Shown in pieces: positions 16,284 to 25,261 of a DNA stretch of 64,000 nt. Both the position numbers and the translations under genes were made by a program. Positions within the stretch are counted from its first letter, which is position 1. Each line of letters opens with the position of its first letter. This DNA is from Paenibacillus_I sp035510375 (lineage in GTDB: Bacteria; Bacillota; Bacilli; Paenibacillales; Paenibacillaceae), in assembly GCF_035510375.1 (NCBI RefSeq), contig NZ_DATKHG010000027.1, one strand, 5' to 3'. The notes below the pieces were generated by a model. That model did not search any database. It was not told the origin of the DNA and saw only the letters and a list, made by a program, of their open reading frames with translations.

Positions 16284-18053
16284 ATGTCGTTCATTTATAA
16301 AATGCGCTGGTTTTTCCGCGCGCGGCGGCTGATTTATACGGTCGCTGTCCTGCTGATGGTCGTTACCACCTTGCTGAATACGATCGCTCCCCGCTTGATC
16401 GGGGGCGTCATCGACAGCATCCGTGACGGCACGCTGACCGAAGCAAGCCTGTCGAAGACGGTGCGGCTGCTGATCGGCCTGGCGGTCGCGGTGTATGTTA
16501 CTTTCTACACCTGGGCCAACCTGCTGTTCGGCAGTGCCGTTCTGCTGGAGAAAAAGCTGCGGGACGTGCTGCTGCGCCATTGGGTGCGCATGCCGCCGTC
16601 CTTTTTCCAACGCAACCGGTCGGGCGAGCTGATGGCCTTGGCGACGAACGATACGCAGGCGATCAGCAATACGGCGGGCTTCGGCGTGCTGACGCTCGTC
16701 AATACGGTGGCCGCCACGACGATCGTCGTCATCTCCATGATCCTGTTCGTCAGCTTCAAGCTGATGCTGGCCGCGCTGCTGCCGCTTCCGCTGCTGGCGC
16801 TGGCCATCAACCGGCTCGGCCGGACGATGCGCCGCCGTTTTCTGGATGCCCAGGAATCGTTCGGCCGGATGAACGACCATGTGCTCGAATCGATTTCCGG
16901 CATGCGGGTGCTCCGCTCCTATGTGCAGGAGGAAAAGGACATCGAGGCGTTTGACCGGGTTACTGCCGACGTGATGGAGAAGAACATCCGGGTGAGCTTC
17001 GTAAATGCGCTTTTTCAGCCGGCGATTTCGACGATCGTCGGGCTCAGCTTTGCGATCGGCATCGGCTACGGGTCTTATCTGGTATTCCGCAGCGAAATCT
17101 CGCTGGGACAGCTTGTCACCTTCAACATGTATTTGGGGCTGCTGATCTGGCCGATGATCGCGTTCGGCGAATTCATCAACATCCTGCAGAGAGGCACGGC
17201 TTCGGCGGACCGGATTCAGGCGAACCTCGACCAGCAGCCGGATGTGAAGGAGCCCGATGCGCCGGTTGACGTGGAAACGCCGGATTCGATTGCATTTCGG
17301 GACTTCTCGTTCCGCTATCCGGAGGCGCCGGAGGATAGCCTGCGCGGTATCGACCTTGCGATTGCGCGCGGCGAGACGATCGGCATCGTCGGCAAAACCG
17401 GCTCGGGCAAAAGCACCTTGCTGAGGCAGCTGCTGCGGCTGTACCCGGCGCCCGCGAACCGGCTGCTCGTTTCCGGCGTCGGCATCGAGCGGATACCGCT
17501 GGCCCGGCTGCGCGGATGGATCGGTTACGTGCCCCAGGAGCATATGCTGCTGTCGCGTTCGATCGGGGACAATATACGGCTCGGCAAGCCGGACGCCTCC
17601 CATGAAGAGATTGCCCGGGCGATAGAGGATGCGTCGCTCGCCCGGGACATCGAAGCGATGAAGGACGGAGCCGATACGCTGATCGGCGAGAACGGCGTCA
17701 TGCTCTCCGGCGGCCAGAAGCAGCGGGCGGGTATCGCGCGGGCGCTGATCGCCGATCCCGAAGTGCTTCTGCTGGACGACGCCCTGTCCGCGGTCGATGC
17801 CCGCACAGAGCACGCGATCGTGCAGCGGCTGCGCGACAAGCGCCGGGGACGGACCACGCTGATCGCCACCCACCGCTTGTCGGCCGTTCAGCATGCGAAC
17901 CGGATCGTCGTGCTGGACGACGGCCGCATTGCGGAGCAAGGTACGCACGAGGAGCTGATGCGGCAGGGCGGATGGTATAAGCGGCAGTACGACCGGCAGA
18001 CCATCGAGCAAAGCTTGTTGGACGGGGCCGGCAAGGAGGGGGGCGCGATATGA
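16284..18053 (+). CDS. Heterodimeric ABC exporter subunit with degenerate site (BmrC/YheI-like)
   Basis: A 589-residue half-transporter: six membrane helices (about 15-305) and a nucleotide-binding domain. Walker A is GKTGSGKS near residue 371, the signature LSGGQKQR near 474, and Walker B LLLDDALSAVD ends in Asp where the catalytic Glu is expected. A substituted glutamate in the shorter subunit is the hallmark of asymmetric exporters such as BmrCD. Start at ATG behind GGGGGAGGAG. The stop overlaps the next gene's ATG by 4 bp. Substrates are likely drugs or other amphiphiles (family knowledge). Confidence 0.9.
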   Translation: MSFIYKMRWFFRARRLIYTVAVLLMVVTTLLNTIAPRLIGGVIDSIRDGTLTEASLSKTVRLLIGLAVAVYVTFYTWANLLFGSAVLLEKKLRDVLLRHWVRMPPSFFQRNRSGELMALATNDTQAISNTAGFGVLTLVNTVAATTIVVISMILFVSFKLMLAALLPLPLLALAINRLGRTMRRRFLDAQESFGRMNDHVLESISGMRVLRSYVQEEKDIEAFDRVTADVMEKNIRVSFVNALFQPAISTIVGLSFAIGIGYGSYLVFRSEISLGQLVTFNMYLGLLIWPMIAFGEFINILQRGTASADRIQANLDQQPDVKEPDAPVDVETPDSIAFRDFSFRYPEAPEDSLRGIDLAIARGETIGIVGKTGSGKSTLLRQLLRLYPAPANRLLVSGVGIERIPLARLRGWIGYVPQEHMLLSRSIGDNIRLGKPDASHEEIARAIEDASLARDIEAMKDGADTLIGENGVMLSGGQKQRAGIARALIADPEVLLLDDALSAVDARTEHAIVQRLRDKRRGRTTLIATHRLSAVQHANRIVVLDDGRIAEQGTHEELMRQGGWYKRQYDRQTIEQSLLDGAGKEGGAI

Positions 18054-20008
18054 ACGGAACGGGCTCCGTCGGCAGGCGGCTTTTTCGTTACATGCTGCTG
18101 TTCAAGGGACGGGTTATCGCGGCGCTGATTGTGCTGGTGCTCGGCATGGCCGCCCAGCTCGCCGGTCCGTTGATCGCGAAGCAAATCATAGACGTGCATA
18201 TCCTTGCTGTGGAGAAGCCGTGGTATGAGCTGAAGCCGGAGTCGGTTCCAGCGGATGTCCGATCCGTGCCGTTCGGGGGACTGGCATATGTGCGGAGCGA
18301 CTGGGCGAAGCCTGACGAGCTGCCGGGCGCGGCGGAAGCGGAATTGACGCAGTCGGGCACCGCCTTCACGCTGAAGAGTCCGGCCGTGGGAGAAGTCGTG
18401 CTCGGAGCGGAGGACGTGGCGGCCTTTTACCGGCATGATGTTCAGCCCGTTATGCTGTTGGTCGGGCTCATCGTGCTGCTGGCGCTTGCGGCCAGCGCGC
18501 TCAACTTCACGCAGAGCTATATGCTGCAATCGGCGGCGCAGCGGATCGTGCAGCGGATTCGGATGGACGTGTTCCGCCATATTCACCGGCTGCCCGTCCG
18601 CTTTTTCGACAATACGCCGGTCGGGCAGGTCGTGTCCCGCATCGCCAACGATACGGAGAACATCAAGGAGCTGTACATGAGCTTCATGGCGACCTTCGTC
18701 GTCAGCGGACTGAATATTGTCGGCGTATTCGGCGCGCTGCTTTTCCTCGATTGGCGGATGGCGCTGCTTAGCCTTGGCCTGCTGCCGATCTATGCGGGAA
18801 TAATCGTGCTGCACCTGAAGTATTCGCGCAAATATGTCGCCGTGATCCGGGCCCGGCTTGCCGAGATGAACGCCACTTTGAACGAAACGATCGGCGTCAT
18901 GACGATGATCCAGGCGTTCCGCCGCGAGCAGGCGCTGGTGGGCGAGTTCGAGGCGATCAATGAAGACCGGTACCGGAATCAGATTGCGCAGTTCCGCATT
19001 TTCTCGTTCTCGGGGCGCAACGCGGTGTACTTCTGCGGCCGGATTTTCATCGCGGTCATCATCTGGTATTTCGGCAGCGAATCGCTTGCGTCGGCGATTT
19101 CCTTCGGCGTATTCTATGCGTTTGTCGATTACATGGGCCGGATTTTCGAGCCGATTATCGGCATCTTCGACCAGCTGATGAACGCGCAGCGCGCGGTCGT
19201 TTCCGCTGAGCGCGTCTTTGCGCTCATGGAGGAGGAAGGGATGGAAGCGGAGCCCGATTCGAGCGTGGCGCGGCGCCCCGAGGGGCACGTCGTCTTCGAC
19301 GGCGTGACATTCGGCTACAAGCCGGGGGAACCGGTATTGCGGTCGGTAAGCTTCGAAGCGAGACGGGGAGAGACGGTGGCGCTCGTCGGCCATACGGGCT
19401 CGGGCAAAAGCTCGATCATGAACCTGCTGCTCGGCTTTTACGAGCCGGAAGCGGGGACGATCCGGATCGACGGCAGGGACATCGGCGGTTTATCGAAGCA
19501 GTCGCTCCGAAGGCATATGGGCATCGTGCTGCAGGATCCTTTTCTGTTCACCGGGGATATCCGGTTTAACGTCAGCCTGCACGATACGGGGATGACCGAC
19601 GGGCAGGTGCGGCGGGCGCTGCGCGAGGTGGGCGCCGCGGATTTCGTGGACCGCCTGCCCGGCGGCCTTCACGAGCCGGTTGTGGAGCGCGGCGGCACGC
19701 TGTCGGCGGGCCAGCGGCAGCTCATCTCGTTCGCGCGGGCGCTCGCGTACGATCCGGCCGTACTCATCCTCGACGAGGCGACTTCGAGCATCGACAGCGA
19801 AACGGAGTCGGTCATCCGGCATGCGCTGGACGTGTTGCGCAGCGGACGGACGACGTTCATCATCGCGCACCGGCTGTCGACGATCAAGGAGGCCGACCTC
19901 ATCCTTGTGCTGCACAAAGGAGAAATCGTCGAGCGCGGCACCCATGACGAGCTGATGGCGCGGCAGGGGCGGTACTACCGGATGTACCAGCTGCAAAGCG
20001 CGGGGTAG
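18050..20008 (+). CDS. Heterodimeric ABC exporter subunit with catalytic site (BmrD/YheH-like)
   Basis: A 652-residue half-transporter and partner of the preceding gene. Between helices 1 and 2 it carries a large extracytoplasmic insertion (about residues 50-130), a feature of BmrD/YheH. The nucleotide-binding domain has Walker A GHTGSGKS (about 447), a noncanonical signature LSAGQRQL (about 550) and Walker B LILDEATSSID with the catalytic Glu. Thus one of the two composite ATP sites is intact and one is degenerate. Overlap with the upstream gene implies coupled synthesis in equal amounts. Confidence 0.9.
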   Translation: MNGTGSVGRRLFRYMLLFKGRVIAALIVLVLGMAAQLAGPLIAKQIIDVHILAVEKPWYELKPESVPADVRSVPFGGLAYVRSDWAKPDELPGAAEAELTQSGTAFTLKSPAVGEVVLGAEDVAAFYRHDVQPVMLLVGLIVLLALAASALNFTQSYMLQSAAQRIVQRIRMDVFRHIHRLPVRFFDNTPVGQVVSRIANDTENIKELYMSFMATFVVSGLNIVGVFGALLFLDWRMALLSLGLLPIYAGIIVLHLKYSRKYVAVIRARLAEMNATLNETIGVMTMIQAFRREQALVGEFEAINEDRYRNQIAQFRIFSFSGRNAVYFCGRIFIAVIIWYFGSESLASAISFGVFYAFVDYMGRIFEPIIGIFDQLMNAQRAVVSAERVFALMEEEGMEAEPDSSVARRPEGHVVFDGVTFGYKPGEPVLRSVSFEARRGETVALVGHTGSGKSSIMNLLLGFYEPEAGTIRIDGRDIGGLSKQSLRRHMGIVLQDPFLFTGDIRFNVSLHDTGMTDGQVRRALREVGAADFVDRLPGGLHEPVVERGGTLSAGQRQLISFARALAYDPAVLILDEATSSIDSETESVIRHALDVLRSGRTTFIIAHRLSTIKEADLILVLHKGEIVERGTHDELMARQGRYYRMYQLQSAG

Positions 20009-20179
20009 GAAACGGCGCCATGCGTACCCGCTGTGATTAAGAAAGCGATAGACTGCATCCTTGCCAGGGAACGATTCTCCCTTCTCGCTTTCCAGCAAAC
20101 GGAACAGTTCTTGTGATGAAACAACATCGCCGTCATCGGGTTTGGAGTCCCGGGGCTTTCCTGACTTCCGCATCAAATT

Positions 20180-22039
20180 TCATTCACGGTCGGGCAAATT
20201 GTCGGTGTAGCTGTTCGACATCCGCAGCAGCTCCAGCGCCCGCTCGAATTGCTGCCTGGTCGTGTCGCGCTGCAGCGTTGCCGGCTGCCCGCCGGACAGC
20301 GGGTACACCTGGCCGTCCTCATAGCGGCTGCCCGGCACATACAGGACGCGGTCGTTGATGAACGAGCCCGACGGCAGATAGTAGCGGATCGGCAGCAGAT
20401 TGGATGAAGCGTTCAACAAATCCTGTCCGAACGTTACGGTATCGTCCAGCGGCACGCCGGCCAGATTGGCGACGGTCGGCATGATGTCGCTCTGGCCGCC
20501 GAGCTGCGGCAGCACCTGCGGCTCCAAGGCGCCGGGGGCCAGCACGATCAGCGGGATGTTCAGCATGTCGGTGTAATCGTACGGCCGTCCCAGCAGCCCC
20601 TCGAGCAGCTTCTTGTCCTCTTTGGTAAGCGAATAGATCGGCATGCCCATATGATCGCCGTAAATGACGATCAGACTGCGCTCCCACAGGCCGGACGCCT
20701 TCAGCCGGTCGACGAACTGGCCCAGCGCGAAATCGGCGTAATTCTGGGAACGAATGTAATCGCCGACGAAGGTGTCTTTGAAGCGTTCGGGCAGCCGCAT
20801 TTTGTTCTTGCGCGGCGGCAGGTTGAACGGATGATGCCCCGACATCGATACGAGAGTCGCATAGAACCGGGTGCCCTGCGCGTCGAAGCGGGCCAGCTCC
20901 TCCGCCGTCTTCCGGTAAAGCACTTCGTCGGAGGCGCCGAAATAGACCAAATCCTCATCCTTGAAAAAGGCGCTGTCGTAATAACGGTTAAATCCCAACG
21001 CCCGATACAGTTGATCGCGATTCCAGAAATTGACGTCGTTCGTATGGAACGTCATCGTTTCGTAGCCCTTTGCCTCCAAAAGCTTCGGCAGACTCGGCAG
21101 CGCCTTGCCCGCGTATACCGCCGAAGCGGCTCCGGCCTGCGGCGTAAAAAGCGAAGTGTTCACCGTGTATTCGGCGTCCGACGTATTGCCGGCGCCGACC
21201 TGCTGATAGAAGCGGGGGAAATACAGGCCCTCCCGCTTCAGACGGTTCAGGACCGGGGTGACTTCCCGGCCGTCGACGCGCAAATCAAGCATGATGTTCT
21301 GAAACGCTTCCAGCTGTACGAAGATGATGTTTCTGCCCTCGGCCGCGCCCCGGCCGACCGGATCGGCCGCCGGCCTTATGCCTTTCAGCCGTAGGACCGC
21401 TTCCCGCGTCACCGTATCCGGATCGACCGTTTCCTTCGTTCCGGAAGTAAGAAACGTATATACTTCATAATTGATGACGCCCATTCGCTCGGCCTGCTTC
21501 AGTTCGTTCACGATGCCGCGGTTGGGAAGCACCTGCGCCAGACTGACGGCCAGCATGCCGGCGGCAAGGACGCCGAAGGAGGCGCGATGGCCGATGCCGG
21601 TCCGGCCGGCCTCCGCCGCCCACCGGCGAAAGCGCTTGTTCCACAGCCACAGCCCGGCGATCGCGAGCAGGTCGACGAAAATAAGCAGGAAGTAAGGGTA
21701 CAGCAGCTGGAACACGCTTCCTTTGACCTCGGTCACTTGGCCGACCTGCGCCAGGGCGTGGTAGGTGACGATGATTCCGAAATATTTGTAATACATGATG
21801 ACCGCAAAATAAACGCAGGTGAAGATCAGATCGACGGTCCAATAGGCCGCCAGCTTCCGTTTTGAAGCGACCGCTTCGATCAGGCCAAAGGCGAGCCATA
21901 CCGAAGGCAGGGACGACAGCAAAGGGTTAAAGCCGGCGCTGCCGAAAACGACGGCCGACGTCATATAAAATTTGGCGGCCATCAACAAGGTGAACACCGC
22001 AAAAGGGCGGCTTAGTGCGTATCGCAAACGTGCGGTCAT
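20180..22039 (-). CDS. Lipoteichoic acid synthase family protein (LtaS-like)
   Basis: A 619-residue membrane enzyme with five N-terminal helices (to about residue 190) and an extracellular sulfatase-fold domain. The active-site threonine lies in QVGAGNTSDAEYTVN (about residues 281-295). Metal ligands include the E in FVQLEAFQN and D/H in IVIYGDHMGMP. Such enzymes move glycerol phosphate from phosphatidylglycerol onto the growing lipoteichoic acid chain or prime it. The start is the ATG shortly after GGGGGAAAGAGG. The gene converges with the exporter pair on its left and diverges from the PDZ-Lon gene on its right. Confidence 0.9.
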   Translation of the reverse strand: MTARLRYALSRPFAVFTLLMAAKFYMTSAVVFGSAGFNPLLSSLPSVWLAFGLIEAVASKRKLAAYWTVDLIFTCVYFAVIMYYKYFGIIVTYHALAQVGQVTEVKGSVFQLLYPYFLLIFVDLLAIAGLWLWNKRFRRWAAEAGRTGIGHRASFGVLAAGMLAVSLAQVLPNRGIVNELKQAERMGVINYEVYTFLTSGTKETVDPDTVTREAVLRLKGIRPAADPVGRGAAEGRNIIFVQLEAFQNIMLDLRVDGREVTPVLNRLKREGLYFPRFYQQVGAGNTSDAEYTVNTSLFTPQAGAASAVYAGKALPSLPKLLEAKGYETMTFHTNDVNFWNRDQLYRALGFNRYYDSAFFKDEDLVYFGASDEVLYRKTAEELARFDAQGTRFYATLVSMSGHHPFNLPPRKNKMRLPERFKDTFVGDYIRSQNYADFALGQFVDRLKASGLWERSLIVIYGDHMGMPIYSLTKEDKKLLEGLLGRPYDYTDMLNIPLIVLAPGALEPQVLPQLGGQSDIMPTVANLAGVPLDDTVTFGQDLLNASSNLLPIRYYLPSGSFINDRVLYVPGSRYEDGQVYPLSGGQPATLQRDTTRQQFERALELLRMSNSYTDNLPDRE

Positions 22040-22304
22040 CCTCTTTCCCCCAACATCGATCTCAAACGCTATTCCCCATCATAACGCATCCCGGGACACT
22101 CTTCCACTATCTGCCCGCAACCGATCGCCCGAAAGTGTCCCTCGTCCGTTATCACGCCAAGCGGAACGGTTAAAGAACAGTATTGCGGGGAAGCGCCGCT
22201 TATTCGGATGCCCGTTCGCCGGTCTCGTGATATACTGACTTTCGAGAGCGCTTGCGGCGGGCGCAAGCGTTGCCGCCGGCGGCGTTGGAAAGGAGCCTGC
22301 ACCT

Positions 22305-22352
22305 ATGTTGACGGCGGCAGACAATCGATACAAGGAAGTCGATCGGATATGA
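22305..22352 (+). CDS. 15-residue leader ORF in front of the PDZ-Lon gene
   Basis: ATG at 22305 follows a good AAAGGAG. It encodes MLTAADNRYKEVDRI and its TGA overlaps the ATG of the next gene (ATATGA). The downstream ATG itself has no comparable ribosome-binding site, so this short frame probably brings ribosomes to it by re-initiation. Confidence 0.5.
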   Translation: MLTAADNRYKEVDRI

Positions 22353-23785
22353 AAGAGCAGCGGCAGCGGTTCCGGCGCTTCCGCCGGCTGAGGCAGCACC
22401 TCAAGCTTGGCGCCCGGCCTGGCTGGAGGGAGTATTTGTATCTGGGCGGCATGGCGGTCGCCTTCTTTCTGTTTATACTGGGTGAGCTTGTCTGGCTGCC
22501 GGATCCGGTCCGGCTGCCGGGAGGGCCCCGCTGGATAGACGTGCTGAACCTGCTCGTTTACCTGCTTGCCGTGGCTCCCGCCATGTGGGCGATTTCCGCA
22601 TGGGCCTGTGTCGACGCGGTGCTGCGTTCGCGGCGCAAGCTGAGGGGGGCGGCGCGCAGCTTCGCCGTGCTGCTGCTGTCGCTCGCGGCGATTGCCGCGA
22701 TCGTCACGTTTCGGCCGGAGCCCGTACGGCTCTCGGTGACGGCCGGCTTGTTCGGGGCCGCCTGGCTGGCGGTTTTCCTCGACCTGGCCTATACGGAGCG
22801 GCACCTGTCGAGACGTTCCCGCCTTACCATGTCCGCCTTCGGCGTCACCGTCATTTTGCTCGGGCTGCTGTTCTGGCCGACGAATTACATGGTCACGTAT
22901 CCGGGCTTGACCGTCGACATGAGCCGGTATGCCCGGGCGGCCGGCGGGACGGTGAAGGGAAGCATCGACGGGGTGCTCGTCTTCGAGCGCCCCGCTTTCC
23001 CCGCCGATTTCCTGTACGCCAGGCTGTTCCCGCACTACCGCTTCGAGCGGATTGAAGAGCTCGGCATGCCGCTCGCCGAGTATGACCAGCTGGTGCGCGC
23101 GATGAAGACGGATGCCGATGCCGCCGGAAGCGCGATCGCTTTTCAGCGGACAGGCTCGGGCTTGGGCATCGTTGCCCAAGGCGTGCGGATTACGGCCATC
23201 GAGAAGGGAAGCCCGGCTTCGGGCGCGCTGCGCGCCGGCGACATCATCACCGGCCTGTCGGGCACGCCGGTGCTGTCGATCGTCGACCTGACGGACAGGA
23301 TGATGAACGTATCGCCCGGCGTCAGCCTCGCGGTCACCGTCATGCGGGACGGGCGGGAGGTGACGCTCGCCGTAAGGACAAGGGCGGACAAGGAGCAGCC
23401 TGCCCGCGCGGTGTTCGGCGTCCGCATTCAGAACGTGCTCGTGCCGGACGTGGCGGGAGAAGTGAAATTCCGCAAATACCTTGCGCATGAGGGAGGGCCT
23501 TCCCATGGCGCCATGCTGGCGCTGGCTCTTATCGACCAACTGACGCCCGGCGGCGTGACGAACGGGCTGCGGGTAGCGGGCACCGGCACGATCGGTCCGG
23601 ACGGCGTCGTCGGTCCCGTCGGCGGGGTGGAGCAGAAGGCTTACACGGTATACCGTTCCGGAGCGGACGTGTTTTTCGTTCCGAAAGGGCTGGAGGACGA
23701 AGCGCGGCTTGGGGCGCCGCGGCTGAAGGTGGTGCCGGTCGAGACGCTCGACGATATTTTGAATTGGCTCAAAAAAGGAGCATAA
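22349..23785 (+). CDS. Membrane PDZ-Lon (YlbL/SepM-like) protease homologue
   Basis: A 478-residue protein. The N-terminal 200 residues contain about five membrane helices, unlike the single helix of YlbL. A PDZ domain (about 265-350, GVRITAIEKGSPASGALRAGDIITGL) is followed by a C-terminal Lon-type (S16) protease domain. The catalytic Ser is in GPSHGAMLAL (about 384) and the Lys in GGVEQKAYT (about 430); GTGTIGPDGVVGPVGG is typical of the family. YlbL-type enzymes cleave membrane or secreted peptides. A possible alternative is a regulatory pseudoprotease, but both dyad residues are present. Confidence 0.8.
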   Translation: MKEQRQRFRRFRRLRQHLKLGARPGWREYLYLGGMAVAFFLFILGELVWLPDPVRLPGGPRWIDVLNLLVYLLAVAPAMWAISAWACVDAVLRSRRKLRGAARSFAVLLLSLAAIAAIVTFRPEPVRLSVTAGLFGAAWLAVFLDLAYTERHLSRRSRLTMSAFGVTVILLGLLFWPTNYMVTYPGLTVDMSRYARAAGGTVKGSIDGVLVFERPAFPADFLYARLFPHYRFERIEELGMPLAEYDQLVRAMKTDADAAGSAIAFQRTGSGLGIVAQGVRITAIEKGSPASGALRAGDIITGLSGTPVLSIVDLTDRMMNVSPGVSLAVTVMRDGREVTLAVRTRADKEQPARAVFGVRIQNVLVPDVAGEVKFRKYLAHEGGPSHGAMLALALIDQLTPGGVTNGLRVAGTGTIGPDGVVGPVGGVEQKAYTVYRSGADVFFVPKGLEDEARLGAPRLKVVPVETLDDILNWLKKGA

Positions 23786-23811
23786 TCCCGAAAAAGGTTT
23801 GCGTTCCGCGA

Positions 23812-23845
23812 AAAACGCGTGTAACCGGTCGGTTCCGCGTTTTTT
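23812..23845 (+). terminator. Terminator of the PDZ-Lon gene
   Basis: AAAACGCG-TGTA-ACCG-GT-CGGT-TC-CGCGTTTT followed by further T's; nested stem, 26 bp after the stop. Confidence 0.75.
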
Positions 23846-23910
23846 CATTTTTCGTCCGCTGCATTACAATATAGGGCGATAGGGCCTAAGCCGAGGAGGA
23901 AGCTGACGTC

Positions 23911-25209
23911 ATGAGCCTGTTATTCCGCTTGCCGTTGAAGCAAAGAACCGCAATCGAACCGCACCGAAGGTTGTCCCGCGAAGCGGCGACGACCATTACG
24001 ATCCACTCGCTGTTTCAATTCGGCGCCTCCATGGCGGGTTTGTTCCTGAACCTGTACTTATGGCGGCTGACGGAGGATCTGGTCATTAACGGCATTTACA
24101 ACATGATCGTGTACGTCATGACGCCGATTGCGTTCGCGGCCGGGGGCTGGATCGCCAAACGGAAGGATCGGATGGTCACGTACCGGCTCGGCATTTTGCT
24201 GATGGCGTTATTCTATTTGCTCGTTGTGCTGATGCAGGAAAATGTGGCGAAGTATTACTTGCCCTTCTCGGTCTTGAACGGCTTCTCGGCCGGGATGTAC
24301 TGGATGGGCTACCTCGTGCTCATGTATGACGTGTCGACGGACGGCAACCGGATCCGCTTTCTCGCCTTGAACATGGTGTTTTTCAACGCGGCCGGACTGG
24401 CCGGGCCCGCGCTGGCGGGCTTCATCATCGGGAACAGCGAGGGGCTGCGGGGCTACACGATTACGTTTGCGCTTTCATTCGTCATGTTCTGCATCGCGGC
24501 ATTCGTCAGCCTGCGCATTCCGGCGATCAGGACGCGCCATAAGGCGTATTACCTGAATTTGATGGTCATTCTGATGCGCAAAAACCGGGTCTGGCTCAGG
24601 TCGTTGTGCAGCTTTTTCGTGCTGGGACTTCTGCAGGGCATCATGCTGTTTCTTCCCACGATTCTGCTGTACCGGACGGTGGGCCGGGAGGACATGGTCG
24701 GCTATCTGGGCGTCTTTTTCTCCGGGGTGCTGATCGCTTCGGGGTATGTCATTTCGCGCGTGGCCCAAGAGGGACGGGCGCGCCGCTATATTCTGGCCTC
24801 GTCCACCGGCATCGCGGCCGGGGCGGCTTTTCTGCTGTTCGATGTCCGCTTGTGGACGGTGGCGGTGTTTATGATCCTGTTCTCGATATTTAATCCGCTG
24901 GCGATCAACACGTTAAACTCGGACTACTACAAGATGATCGGCGTGCTTCCGTTGAAGGGGCAGCTGCGCAACGAGGCCGTCGTCGTGCGGGAATGCTTTC
25001 TGAATGCGGGCCGGGTGCTGTCGATCGCGCTGCTGCTCGTGTTCGCCGCAGACCTGGAACCCGGCCGGCTGGCTTATGTGCTGCTCGGCGCTTCGGTGCT
25101 GCAATACGGCATCTTCTGGCTGCTCGGCGGCAGGGACGGGGAGGCGGAGCGGATCCGAAGGAAGCAAAATATCAGTTCCGGCGGAGTCCGCGGCGAACGA
25201 AACGGATAA
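23911..25209 (+). CDS. Major facilitator superfamily transporter
   Basis: A 432-residue membrane protein with about 12 helices, starting MSLLFRLPLKQRTAIEPHRR behind GAGGAGG. The loop between helices 2 and 3 has the MFS-like GGWIAKRKDRMVTYRLG. The N-terminal 30 residues are cytoplasmic and basic. It is probably an exporter. The substrate is unknown. It precedes an ABC exporter pair by about 50 bp and may be co-transcribed with it. Confidence 0.8.
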   Translation: MSLLFRLPLKQRTAIEPHRRLSREAATTITIHSLFQFGASMAGLFLNLYLWRLTEDLVINGIYNMIVYVMTPIAFAAGGWIAKRKDRMVTYRLGILLMALFYLLVVLMQENVAKYYLPFSVLNGFSAGMYWMGYLVLMYDVSTDGNRIRFLALNMVFFNAAGLAGPALAGFIIGNSEGLRGYTITFALSFVMFCIAAFVSLRIPAIRTRHKAYYLNLMVILMRKNRVWLRSLCSFFVLGLLQGIMLFLPTILLYRTVGREDMVGYLGVFFSGVLIASGYVISRVAQEGRARRYILASSTGIAAGAAFLLFDVRLWTVAVFMILFSIFNPLAINTLNSDYYKMIGVLPLKGQLRNEAVVVRECFLNAGRVLSIALLLVFAADLEPGRLAYVLLGASVLQYGIFWLLGGRDGEAERIRRKQNISSGGVRGERNG

Positions 25210-25261
25210 TGGCGGCTGAACGGAAAAACGGGGAGCGTGAGAGCGGTTGGAGGGTCGAAGG

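Noticed and set aside
16251..18011. 586-residue open frame on the minus strand
   Set aside because: It mirrors the BmrC-like ABC gene; composition is Arg/His/Pro-rich and no motif is present, as expected for an antisense shadow in GC-rich DNA. The same holds for 22079-23848, 17888-19393, 3716-4864 and 25754-26968.
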